Of a stretch of DNA of 64,000 nucleotides, positions 47,296 to 55,489 are shown one piece after another. Source of the DNA: Rhodobacteraceae bacterium HTCC2150 (GTDB taxonomy: Bacteria > Pseudomonadota > Alphaproteobacteria > Rhodobacterales > Rhodobacteraceae). Made by a program: the position numbers and the translations under genes. The stretch is taken from the NCBI GenBank assembly GCA_000169395.1, contig AAXZ01000002.1, positions 248,001-312,000 on the forward strand, given 5' to 3'. Below the pieces are notes generated by a model. The model ran no database searches. It was not told the DNA's origin and saw only the letters and a list, made by a program, of their open reading frames with translations. Every line of letters starts with the position of its first letter. Position 1 is the stretch's first letter.

Positions 47296-47836
47296 ACCAT
47301 TTGATGACCTAAATGATTTTCGCAACGCCGCCTGGAAAGTGATGAACGTTCCGTTGCGACGAATGCCTCGGGTTTCCTTAGCGACCGTTGACCAACTAGG
47401 CGCACCTCAGCTTCGCACCTTGGTTTTACGAGGTGCCAACAAACACGATGGTACAGTGGAACTGCACACAGATGCAGCGTCACAAAAGGTTCCACAACTT
47501 GAAAATGATCCCCGTGCAGCCGTTTTGATCTGGGATGAAACGGCAATGATCCAAATCAGATTGATGGGCGATATCACTATTAAATCAGACGCCTCACTTT
47601 CAAATATCTGGGACCAACTTCCAAGTGTAACGCAAGGGAATTACGGCGTAATGCCGCCACCGGGTTCAAAAATTGCAGCAGGCGACAATTATTCAAGAAA
47701 GGCAGACGCTGGAAAATTCGCTATTTTGGAATTAAAAATTCAAACAATGGATTTGGTTCAACTGCAAGAACCAAGCCATCGCCGCGCGCTCTATGATCAA
47801 AGTGATAATTGGGGCGGTCAGTGGTTGGCGCCCTAG
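47288..47836 (+). CDS. Pyridoxamine 5-prime-phosphate oxidase-like flavin-binding protein
   Basis: The 182-residue protein has the split-barrel flavin-binding layout: RMPRVSLATVDQLGAPQLRTLVLRG, DPRAAVLIWDETAMIQIRLMGD, and a C-terminal segment ending in WGGQWLAP that matches the Alr4036 family. It overlaps AttH by eight bases and is probably cotranscribed. It probably binds FMN; a true PNPOx activity is not implied. Its stop is 13 bases from that of the convergent GFA gene. Confidence 0.85.
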   Translation: MNEPFDDLNDFRNAAWKVMNVPLRRMPRVSLATVDQLGAPQLRTLVLRGANKHDGTVELHTDAASQKVPQLENDPRAAVLIWDETAMIQIRLMGDITIKSDASLSNIWDQLPSVTQGNYGVMPPPGSKIAAGDNYSRKADAGKFAILELKIQTMDLVQLQEPSHRRALYDQSDNWGGQWLAP

Positions 47837-47849
47837 ATTTACCTATGAG

Positions 47850-48239
47850 TTATCTTTCATTTTGTGGCAACCCATCGGAAATTTCATAGTAATCACCCTT
47901 TTGCGATGTGAAAATATGCATCGACAAATTCACGTCCGTTGGCTGATCAAATGCCCCCATGGCGATGGCAATCGTGTCATTTACAGTGGGGTTCCAAAAC
48001 AAAAATGATCCGCATTGCGAACAAACGCCGCGGCGCACTTTGGCTGAACTTTGAAACCATGTCAGCGCGTCGGCACCTTCAATTTCAACATCAGCCTCAT
48101 TTAGGTCAGTTGAGGCCCAATAATGCCCAGATTGTTTGCGGCATTGATCGCAGTGACACGCGTTGGGGGCCGCAAGATCGCCAGTAACTTTGAATGTAAC
48201 GGCCCCGCACAGACAGCCGCCAGAATGGTATTTTGTCAT
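47850..48239 (-). CDS. GFA family zinc-binding protein
   Basis: The 129-residue protein contains the GFA domain: GGCLCGAVTF, HCDQCRKQSG, and CSQCGSFLFWNP, in which Cys residues bind zinc. GFA proteins were first linked to glutathione-dependent formaldehyde activation, which would make sense next to methylamine-type enzymes that release formaldehyde; activity is not certain. Its start codon overlaps the mttB-family stop by four bases, so the two are cotranscribed. Confidence 0.9.
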   Translation of the reverse strand: MTKYHSGGCLCGAVTFKVTGDLAAPNACHCDQCRKQSGHYWASTDLNEADVEIEGADALTWFQSSAKVRRGVCSQCGSFLFWNPTVNDTIAIAMGAFDQPTDVNLSMHIFTSQKGDYYEISDGLPQNER

Positions 48240-49768
48240 CTTATATGATCCTTAAATCGATCCCTGATTTTGGCATCCGCGTCGCCCAAATAATCGGGAT
48301 GATGTTCCGCCAACACCTTTTTAGCATGCGCACGTGCTTTGTCGCGAATATCTATTTCGCCCTTTTCGGTCCACGTAATTGGTGCCTCGCGATCAGCGAA
48401 ATTCGGATAATAGTAATCACGTTCCATGGCCGCCATGGTTTGCGGCTCGCCCAAAAAATGCCCCTCGCCCATAACGGCGGAACGAATGGCATCTAATCCA
48501 AGTGTTTCATCGTTCACCTCGACGCCCCGCAGCGTTCGATTAACATGACCAAGCATTTCGTTGTCCAAAACAAAAGCCTCAAAACTTGCCCCTAACAAGG
48601 CCGCCATCATGCCAGAACTTTCATAAACCATGTTGGCTCCTGATAAACCGGCAGTAACAGCCGCCAGCGCCTTTTCAGCGCCCATCTGTGCATCAATCGC
48701 CTTGGCATCTGCCATCGAGCTGGCAATACCTGACGGCAAGCCCAGCCAATTCGAAATCTGTGCCGCGGCGGCATTCATCACGGCACTTTCCCCACCAGAT
48801 CCCGCAAAAGCACCCGTGCGCAAATCTATAACCAGTGGCCAGTTTGAGAAAATCACAGGATATCTCGGTTTAAACAAGTTGACCAAAATTAGACCTGCCA
48901 AAGTTTCAGCCAGCGATTGCACCAAAAACCCAGCCAATGTAGCAGGTGCCGTCGCACCAGATTGCGCGGCGATAATGGAATTGATCGGCACGCCGCGTTT
49001 TATGCAAGCTACCGTCACCTCCACCGCATCTTCACCATAACGCATCGGTGAAATAACTGGTGAGATGTGCGCTTTGCAAAACGGTCTTTCGGCAAATCGC
49101 CCCTCGCCGCCCAGCGCCATGTCAAACATATCAATGATCGGGTCAACGTGTGACCCAAGTGTAAATGCCGTGCCAACGGGTTTCGTCGTGTTCTTGATCA
49201 GGGCATATGCTGTGTTGATATCCAGATCAAAATTGTCTGGCACATCGGTCGCAATACAGCATCGTGTAAACCAACTGATGTTGGGTAAAGTGTCTATCAA
49301 TCGGGTAAAATCATGCAAGTCCTGCAAAGTTGTCGGGCGATAAGCGCCTGTTTCCAGATCAACTGCCTGAACCGCCGCGCCGCCTGTGCCAAAGTATGTA
49401 CGGTTTCCGCCCACTTCAAAATCATGCGCATTGTCGCGACCATAATAGATGAACGACTTACAGGCGCCATCAATTATATCCTCGACCATTGCTCGTGGGT
49501 AATGCAATCGACCATCACGATATTGCGCACCTTTTGCCACGGCCACATCAACCAGATCTTGTGGGCATTCCCCCATGCCCAGATCGGCAAGCAGGGTCAA
49601 CGCACTGTCATAAATCCGTTTTATTTCACGTTCTGTAAGCGGTTTATACGCTCCTGAGATTTGCCCTGGATCGGCCGGATGAAACACCGGTTTTTCTGCG
49701 TGACGCAGAGCCAATCGCGCCGCGCGTCCTCCCGATTTTCTGCCGGATCTGCCACCTGCGTTTTTCAT
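48236..49768 (-). CDS. MttB-family (trimethylamine-type) methyltransferase
   Basis: The 510-residue protein matches the MttB family from its TIM-barrel pattern and segments such as YGRDNAHDFEVGGNRTYFGTGG and the C-terminal SSGMMAALLGASFEAFVLDNEM. No in-frame amber codon occurs, so this is a non-pyrrolysine homologue, like the MtgB glycine-betaine demethylases. The methyl acceptor protein is not encoded nearby. It lies divergent from a dimethylglycine dehydrogenase-like gene, suggesting degradation of quaternary or methylated amines such as glycine betaine. Confidence 0.88.
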   Translation of the reverse strand: MKNAGGRSGRKSGGRAARLALRHAEKPVFHPADPGQISGAYKPLTEREIKRIYDSALTLLADLGMGECPQDLVDVAVAKGAQYRDGRLHYPRAMVEDIIDGACKSFIYYGRDNAHDFEVGGNRTYFGTGGAAVQAVDLETGAYRPTTLQDLHDFTRLIDTLPNISWFTRCCIATDVPDNFDLDINTAYALIKNTTKPVGTAFTLGSHVDPIIDMFDMALGGEGRFAERPFCKAHISPVISPMRYGEDAVEVTVACIKRGVPINSIIAAQSGATAPATLAGFLVQSLAETLAGLILVNLFKPRYPVIFSNWPLVIDLRTGAFAGSGGESAVMNAAAAQISNWLGLPSGIASSMADAKAIDAQMGAEKALAAVTAGLSGANMVYESSGMMAALLGASFEAFVLDNEMLGHVNRTLRGVEVNDETLGLDAIRSAVMGEGHFLGEPQTMAAMERDYYYPNFADREAPITWTEKGEIDIRDKARAHAKKVLAEHHPDYLGDADAKIRDRFKDHIR

Positions 49769-49897
49769 ATACCTGCCTTCAACTATAAGTATTCAGACTG
49801 CACGCCATATTCGCCATTGCAAGCGATTTGCATCGCCCTTGTGAAAAATCAAAACTTTACCTTCGGAATTTCAAAACATCCCTTCGCTGGAATTTCA

Positions 49898-49916
49898 TCG
49901 GTTGACGGCCAACCGA
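49898..49916. promoter_or_regulatory. Inverted repeat in the divergent mttB / dehydrogenase region
   Basis: TCGGTTG (49898-49904) and CAACCGA (49910-49916) form a 7-bp inverted repeat with a 5-base spacer, 40 bases upstream of the dehydrogenase start. It could be an operator or a leader hairpin. Confidence 0.3.
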
Positions 49917-49955
49917 CAAAAAGAAAAGATTTCAAAAAACAAAGGAACTCACCTT

Positions 49956-52373
49956 ATGCGCACAACAACAAGAGCCGTCGTCATCGGTGGGGGCATCGCC
50001 GGATGCTCTGCAATCTATCATCTGACTTGTGAGGGTTGGAATGACGTTATGTTGTTGGAACGCGATGAATTAACGTCTGGCACGACATGGCATTCCGCCG
50101 CGCAAGTGACAAATTTTGGCGGCAATCAAACGATGATCGGGCTAAAAAGCCATTCGATCAAATTGTATCAAGAACTTGCAAATGATCCAGATTACCCAAT
50201 TAATTATCATCACGGCGATGGTGGTTTGCGATTGGCCTCGGAAAACTGGCACTTGGATGGGTACAAACATTTTCAATCAATGGCCAAGGGAATGGGCGTT
50301 GAATTTGAATTATTGAATGCAACCGAAGCGGCACGTCGGCATCCTTTGATTACCACGGATGGATTGATGGGCGCTCTTTGGGATCCCATGGATGGCGACA
50401 TTGACCCTGCCCAATTATGTCAGGCATTGGCCCGCCGCGCCCGTAAGGCTGGTGCCGAAATTCACCGTCATACGCCCGTGACAGCGCTGCGTCAGTTGCC
50501 TGATGACACATGGATCGTCACAACTGACAAGGGCGAAATTCACGCCGAACATGTTGTTAATGCTGGTGGTTACCGCTGTAATGAAATCGGCGAAATGATG
50601 GATGTCACCCTGCCCGTGGTATCAATGGAACATCAATATTTCCTGACTGAGCCACTTCAAGGTATTATCGACGCGGGTCATCGCATGCCACTGCTGCGTT
50701 GCCCAACTGATGATTTTTACAGCCGTCAGGAAAAAGAAGGCTTACTCGTTGGGTTTTATGAGCAAGAATGTAAAACTTGGGGTCTAGACGGTATTGATCC
50801 CAATTTTACAATGGCACTGTCGCCTGATGATCCGGATCGCGTTTTACCTGTTTTGGAAAATGTCTTCAAACGCGTGCCCGCGCTGATGGAAACAGGCATT
50901 CATACCATCGTCAACGGCCCGATCACCTATACCCCCGATGGGTTACCATTGGTTGGGCGGATTCCAGGCAAACGGAACGCATGGTGTATAACCGGTTTGC
51001 GTGCTGGATTGGGCGAAGGCGGCGGTCACGGTTGGTTGCTGGCTCAAGAAATGGTTCATGGACAGGCCTGTTATGATACTTGGTGCCTTGACCCACGTCG
51101 CTTTTCGCAACGCGCGGACATTCCATACACAACGGCCAAGGTTATTGAGGATTATCAAAACGAATTCCGCTTTCACCGTCCCCATGAATTTCGCCCAGCA
51201 GGGCGTGATTTACGGCCAAGCCCATTGCATGAAACCCATCAAAAACAAGGCGCTGAATTTGGTGTCGTAAACGGGTGGGAACGTCCACTATTTTATAAAA
51301 CCGAAGCAGATTTTCAGCCCGACCACAGCTTTCATTTTTCTAACGTTGACCCAGTGGTCGAGGCCGAGGTGCAGCATATCCACAACCACGTCGGTATTGC
51401 AGAAGTTAACGGTTTCAATCGAATTGAGATCACGGGCACTGGTGTTATGGAATGGCTGGATGGCCTTATTTGTGGGCGGCTGCCCAAGAAACTGGGTAAA
51501 GTTGGCTTAGGGTATTTCCTAACTAAAACGGGTGATGTCTTGGGCGAAGCCACAATTGCTCGCCTAAGCGAAAATCGTGTTTGGTGGGGATCAGCTGCCG
51601 CTGCCCAGGATCACGACCTTGATTGGCTGAATGGGCAAAACCCACCCGAGGGTATTGCGCTGACCAGTCGTGTTGAAAGCCACACTATCATTTTGATCGC
51701 CGGTCCCAAATCGCGTCAAATGTTAACGAAGGCTTGCCCTGATCAATCATGGGAACGCACTGATTTCCCATGGCTGTCGGTCAAGGAATGCCAGATCGCA
51801 GGCATTGATGCGACCGTGATGTCTGTTAGCTTTTCAGGTGAATTGGCCTATGAAATCCACGTCGCCATTGACCAAAGCAAAGCATTGTATGCCGCGTTGT
51901 CACTGGCAGGTGAAGACTTCAATTTACGCCCCTTTGGCATGTTTGCCGTGGAATCCATGCGCATCGAAAAAGGGTATCGCCATTGGAAAGCCGACTTATT
52001 CAATGAATTTGACCCCATTGAAAGCGATCTTGCGCGTTTTGTTAAATTGGACAAATCAGACTGTATAGGCGTCACAGCCTTGGCTGCTAAAGGTGGCAAA
52101 AAACGCCGTGCATTTGTTACCATCAAAATTTCATCAGATTTTGCCCCAGCCCATGGAGGTGACAGTGTTATGCACGAAGACAACGTCATTGGTACGGTGA
52201 CATCCGCGGCTTATGGGCACCGAGTTGGGGAAAACTTGGCCATGGCCTTCGTTGATGTCGAGCATGCTGCGATTGGGCATGAATTGACACTATGGGTGCA
52301 GGGTAAAATGCTGCCCGGCACCGTTGTTGAACCGTGCCGTTTTGATCCCGAAAATCAAAATATGCGATCTTAG
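49956..52373 (+). CDS. Dimethylglycine/sarcosine dehydrogenase-like flavoenzyme
   Basis: The 805-residue protein has an N-terminal FAD domain with VIGGGIAGCSAIYHL and SGTTWHSAAQ (His46, the usual covalent FAD ligand), and C-terminal folate-binding GcvT-type domains (from about residue 420), ending in a GcvT beta barrel. Such enzymes oxidatively demethylate dimethylglycine, sarcosine or related amines, passing formaldehyde to tetrahydrofolate. The ATG at 49956 has an AAAGGA site; a longer frame from 49902 is unlikely. Together with the divergent mttB and GFA genes it suggests a methylated-amine catabolic module. Confidence 0.9.
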   Translation: MRTTTRAVVIGGGIAGCSAIYHLTCEGWNDVMLLERDELTSGTTWHSAAQVTNFGGNQTMIGLKSHSIKLYQELANDPDYPINYHHGDGGLRLASENWHLDGYKHFQSMAKGMGVEFELLNATEAARRHPLITTDGLMGALWDPMDGDIDPAQLCQALARRARKAGAEIHRHTPVTALRQLPDDTWIVTTDKGEIHAEHVVNAGGYRCNEIGEMMDVTLPVVSMEHQYFLTEPLQGIIDAGHRMPLLRCPTDDFYSRQEKEGLLVGFYEQECKTWGLDGIDPNFTMALSPDDPDRVLPVLENVFKRVPALMETGIHTIVNGPITYTPDGLPLVGRIPGKRNAWCITGLRAGLGEGGGHGWLLAQEMVHGQACYDTWCLDPRRFSQRADIPYTTAKVIEDYQNEFRFHRPHEFRPAGRDLRPSPLHETHQKQGAEFGVVNGWERPLFYKTEADFQPDHSFHFSNVDPVVEAEVQHIHNHVGIAEVNGFNRIEITGTGVMEWLDGLICGRLPKKLGKVGLGYFLTKTGDVLGEATIARLSENRVWWGSAAAAQDHDLDWLNGQNPPEGIALTSRVESHTIILIAGPKSRQMLTKACPDQSWERTDFPWLSVKECQIAGIDATVMSVSFSGELAYEIHVAIDQSKALYAALSLAGEDFNLRPFGMFAVESMRIEKGYRHWKADLFNEFDPIESDLARFVKLDKSDCIGVTALAAKGGKKRRAFVTIKISSDFAPAHGGDSVMHEDNVIGTVTSAAYGHRVGENLAMAFVDVEHAAIGHELTLWVQGKMLPGTVVEPCRFDPENQNMRS

Positions 52374-52375
52374 CT

Positions 52376-53401
52376 TTATGGTTTAAGGCAAGTGACAAAT
52401 GTATCGGCCACGTCATTCAACATGGCGATATACAAGTCGGGACCGAATGTTTGTCCTTGCCCCATACTGCGCAAAGTACCAAATCTGTCGGGCATTTCAC
52501 CACTCGGCAAGGTGATTTCTTTGTAACCAGATTCATTATCAAGCATGACACAGCTTACAGGTGCATCTTCTAATTGTTGGCCTAAATCATGCAACCTGCG
52601 AACGCTTGGGGTTGCATCATTTACATCCCGAATAGCCGCCTGTGCCGCCACACCAAAGGCATGTTCAAAGTATTGCGTGCCATCATGCGCCAACAAAAAT
52701 GGTATCTCGCGTACATCTGCTAGTTTTTCTGAAATACCTGCGGCAGTTATCATGATTTTTCCGGCGGCAACTTGCGCATTGGCCGCATAAATTTCGCGAA
52801 ATTCGGGGCGAATTTCCCCAAGCACATGGGCGATTTCATCAAGCCACACAACTGCATTGTTTGGTTCCAGCCAAGCATGTGGGTCGGCTGTTGCGGCATT
52901 AATCATGTTATCATGATCATCGTCTTCTTCATGACCTTCGCCCTCGTGATCTTCTTCGGCATCTTCATTGTGCAAGCCTTCATCATGGGCCGCGTCTTCA
53001 TGGTCCTCATCATGGTCGCCGTGATGCTCGTGTTCAATGAAGCCGATATCTTCGCGTATGATCAATTTTAGTGTATTTGGCACCGAAATCAGCGGCACAG
53101 AAATTGCATCAGGTGCAAGATTTTCAATTGAACGCTCAAGCCAAGGTGACAAACTTGGCCCGATCCAAATCACGGCATCCGCACGTTGCAGATTGCGCGC
53201 TTGACTAGGACGCAATGAAAAACTGTGAACCGATGCGTTTTCTGGCAAAAGGACGGAAACACCTTCTTCATCACCCAAAACCATTGCAACCAGCGCACCA
53301 ACCGGCGCGATGTCCGTTACAACCTTGGGGCCAGCCTCTTGTGCATTTGTTGCGGAAATCGCAGTGAACAATCCCAATAGGGCGACGAAAAAGGCACGCA
53401 T
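52376..53401 (-). CDS. znuA: Zinc ABC transporter substrate-binding protein ZnuA
   Basis: The 341-residue periplasmic protein has a signal peptide (MRAFFVALLGLFTAISATNA) and the cluster A-I binding-protein fold with metal-ligand histidines in ASVHSFSLRPSQ, DPHAWLEPNNAV and HDGTQYFEHAF. A His/Asp/Glu-rich loop occupies about residues 123-165, as in ZnuA proteins of other bacteria, where it buffers zinc. I chose the ATG at 53401 with a GGAG site; a TTG at 53416 is possible. It lies opposite the dehydrogenase gene, two bases away at the stop codons. Its likely partners znuC and znuB are 31 kb distant. Confidence 0.95.
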   Translation of the reverse strand: MRAFFVALLGLFTAISATNAQEAGPKVVTDIAPVGALVAMVLGDEEGVSVLLPENASVHSFSLRPSQARNLQRADAVIWIGPSLSPWLERSIENLAPDAISVPLISVPNTLKLIIREDIGFIEHEHHGDHDEDHEDAAHDEGLHNEDAEEDHEGEGHEEDDDHDNMINAATADPHAWLEPNNAVVWLDEIAHVLGEIRPEFREIYAANAQVAAGKIMITAAGISEKLADVREIPFLLAHDGTQYFEHAFGVAAQAAIRDVNDATPSVRRLHDLGQQLEDAPVSCVMLDNESGYKEITLPSGEMPDRFGTLRSMGQGQTFGPDLYIAMLNDVADTFVTCLKP

Positions 53402-53435
53402 GGCTGCTCCAATCAATGTGACTGGCGCGATTTAT

Positions 53436-53453
53436 AGGTTACACTATAACATT
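53436..53453. promoter_or_regulatory. Candidate Zur operator upstream of znuA
   Basis: On the minus strand this reads AATGTTATAGTGTAACCT; the core GTTATAGTGTAAC (plus strand 53438-53450) is a near-perfect dyad. It lies 37 bases upstream of the znuA start and matches the box before zur (20631-20643) at 10 of 13 positions. It probably binds Zur. Confidence 0.6.
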
Positions 53454-53523
53454 ACAAGGTAGAAATGCGCCAAGTGAGGTGAATTTTTGATTTTCCACGT
53501 CCTTAATGCGCCACTATGTCCAT

Positions 53524-53534
53524 GGTATAATACC
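53524..53534 (+). promoter_or_regulatory. Palindromic -10 region before the MsbA-like gene
   Basis: GGTATAATACC is a perfect palindrome containing a consensus -10 TATAAT (53526-53531), about 66 bases before the ATG at 53600. A weak -35 (CTTAAT near 53502) gives acceptable spacing. Confidence 0.35.
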
Positions 53535-53599
53535 AGCAAATGCTTGTCCTTTGGAAGTTGCACTTTTATGTCTGAGCAAATGTTTTAAAGGACGGCTCT

Positions 53600-55390
53600 A
53601 TGGCGCGCGCACCTGCTCAAAAAGAAGAAATTCGCGAAAGCTCTAAAAAGATCGGCGCTTTGCGTTCGCTTTTACCATTTGTCGCGCCGCACAAAAACTG
53701 GGCTTACGGTGCTATTGCGGCACTTGTTTTAACGGCAACGCTTTCATTGGTCATGCCTTTAGCAGTGCGCCGCGTTGTTGATGGGTTTGGCACGGAATCT
53801 GTTGAACTTTTGGATGCCTACTTTCTTGGCGCTTTGGGTGTTGCCACGCTTTTGGCCTTTGGCACTGGATTGCGATACTATTTGGTGACCCGACTTGGTG
53901 AACGCGTTGTTGCAGACGTTCGCAAAGGGGTATTTGATAAAACCATCGGCATGAGCCCTGCGTTTTTTGAGAAAATCATGACGGGCGAAGTTCTAAGTCG
54001 AATTACCGCTGACACTACACTTATTTTGTCGGTTATCGGTTCGTCGTTGTCTGTTGCGATGCGTAATGTGCTGATCTTGATTGGCGGTTTGGTTTTATTG
54101 TTTCTAACCAGTGTTAAACTGACCGCGCTTGTTTTATTGATTGTGCCGGCGATTATTATACCGATCATCGTAATCGGGCGTCGTTTGCGCACTTTGGGGC
54201 GCGAAAACCAAGATTGGATCGCCGAAAGCAGCGGCAAAGCATCTGAGGCGCTACTTTCTGCCCAAGCCGTACAAGCCAACACTTTTGAAGACGCCAGTCG
54301 CCGTGGGTTTTCCGAGGTCACTGAGTTGTCTTTTGTGTCTGCCAAGCGACGTATTTTCATGCGCGCATTGATGACCGTCATCATCATTTTCTTGGTTTTT
54401 GCAGGTGTCGTTGGTGTGCTTTGGATTGGGGCGCGTGATGTACGTGCGGATGTTATGACCGTGGGTGAGTTGGTTCAATTTGTGATCTATGCGGTGATGG
54501 TTGCGGGTTCTACCGCGGCCCTGTCCGAAATATGGGGCGAATTACAACGCGCTGCCGGTGCCACTGAACGCCTTAGCGAGTTGTTATATGCAACTGATAC
54601 GATCCAAGACCCCGACAACCCGATTGCCTTACCCGCAACGGTTAAAGGTGAAATCACCTTTGAGAACGTGTCTTTCGCCTATCCTACGCGCCCAGATATG
54701 GCCGCGCTTGATGATGTTGAAATTCAGATCAAACAAGGTGAAACCATAGCTATTGTTGGCCCATCAGGTGCCGGAAAAACCACCATTTTGCAATTGATAC
54801 TGCGGTTTTATGACCCAAAATCAGGTCGCATATTGTTGGATGGTCAAGAACTTACAAAAATGTTGCGCGCTGATTTTCGCCGTGCCATTGCCTCTGTGCC
54901 CCAAGACCCGGTAATTTTCGCCACAACAGCCATGGAAAACATACGCTTTGGCAAACCAGACGCAACTGACGCCGAGGTGTTGGCCGCAGCCCGTGCCGCG
55001 GCCGCTGATGAATTCCTGACGGCATTACCCGAGGGGTATCAATCTTATGTCGGCGAACGCGGTGTCATGCTGTCTGGTGGACAAAAACAACGCATCGCCA
55101 TCGCACGTGCAATTTTGCGCGATGCACCCATTTTGTTGTTGGACGAGGCCACATCCGCACTTGATGCTGAAAGCGAAGCCGCTGTCCAAGGCGCCTTTGA
55201 AGAATTGGCAAAAGGACGGACCACATTGATCGTTGCGCACCGTTTGGCAACCGTCAAAAAGGCCGATCGAATATTGGTTATGGATCAAGGACGCATTGTT
55301 GCCGTTGGCAATCACGACGAATTGGTCGCCCAAGATGGCCTTTATGCGCGCCTTGCCAAGCTGCAATTCACCGACGGTGCCATTGCGTAA
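53600..55390 (+). CDS. ABC exporter with fused membrane and ATPase domains (MsbA-like)
   Basis: The 596-residue protein has six membrane segments in the first 310 residues, then an ATPase domain with Walker A GPSGAGKTT, signature LSGGQKQRIA and Walker B ILLLDEATSALD, and H-loop VAHRLATV. It is a half-size type IV ABC exporter of the MsbA/multidrug group. An AAAGGA site precedes the ATG. The substrate is unknown; an export role for lipid or drug is likely. It is divergent from znuA, but no evidence links it to zinc. Confidence 0.9.
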   Translation: MARAPAQKEEIRESSKKIGALRSLLPFVAPHKNWAYGAIAALVLTATLSLVMPLAVRRVVDGFGTESVELLDAYFLGALGVATLLAFGTGLRYYLVTRLGERVVADVRKGVFDKTIGMSPAFFEKIMTGEVLSRITADTTLILSVIGSSLSVAMRNVLILIGGLVLLFLTSVKLTALVLLIVPAIIIPIIVIGRRLRTLGRENQDWIAESSGKASEALLSAQAVQANTFEDASRRGFSEVTELSFVSAKRRIFMRALMTVIIIFLVFAGVVGVLWIGARDVRADVMTVGELVQFVIYAVMVAGSTAALSEIWGELQRAAGATERLSELLYATDTIQDPDNPIALPATVKGEITFENVSFAYPTRPDMAALDDVEIQIKQGETIAIVGPSGAGKTTILQLILRFYDPKSGRILLDGQELTKMLRADFRRAIASVPQDPVIFATTAMENIRFGKPDATDAEVLAAARAAAADEFLTALPEGYQSYVGERGVMLSGGQKQRIAIARAILRDAPILLLDEATSALDAESEAAVQGAFEELAKGRTTLIVAHRLATVKKADRILVMDQGRIVAVGNHDELVAQDGLYARLAKLQFTDGAIA

Positions 55391-55446
55391 GGTAATGCCG
55401 TGATGCTTGCACTGTAGAAAAAATCCCTTAATCATTGATCCAATGA

Positions 55447-55462
55447 AGTCGCTTAAGCGACT
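55447..55462. promoter_or_regulatory. Perfect 16-bp palindrome upstream of the acyl-CoA synthetase
   Basis: AGTCGCTTAAGCGACT is a perfect 16-bp palindrome, 27 bases before the GTG start at 55490. It is a likely operator for a homodimeric regulator, such as a FadR/TetR-type fatty-acid regulator. Confidence 0.45.
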
Positions 55463-55489
55463 GGGATGAATGTTCTGGGAGGAACTGCT

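Noticed and set aside
48236-49768. MttB as a pyrrolysine-containing trimethylamine methyltransferase
   Set aside because: The gene is open without an in-frame amber codon through its full length, so no pyrrolysine is needed.
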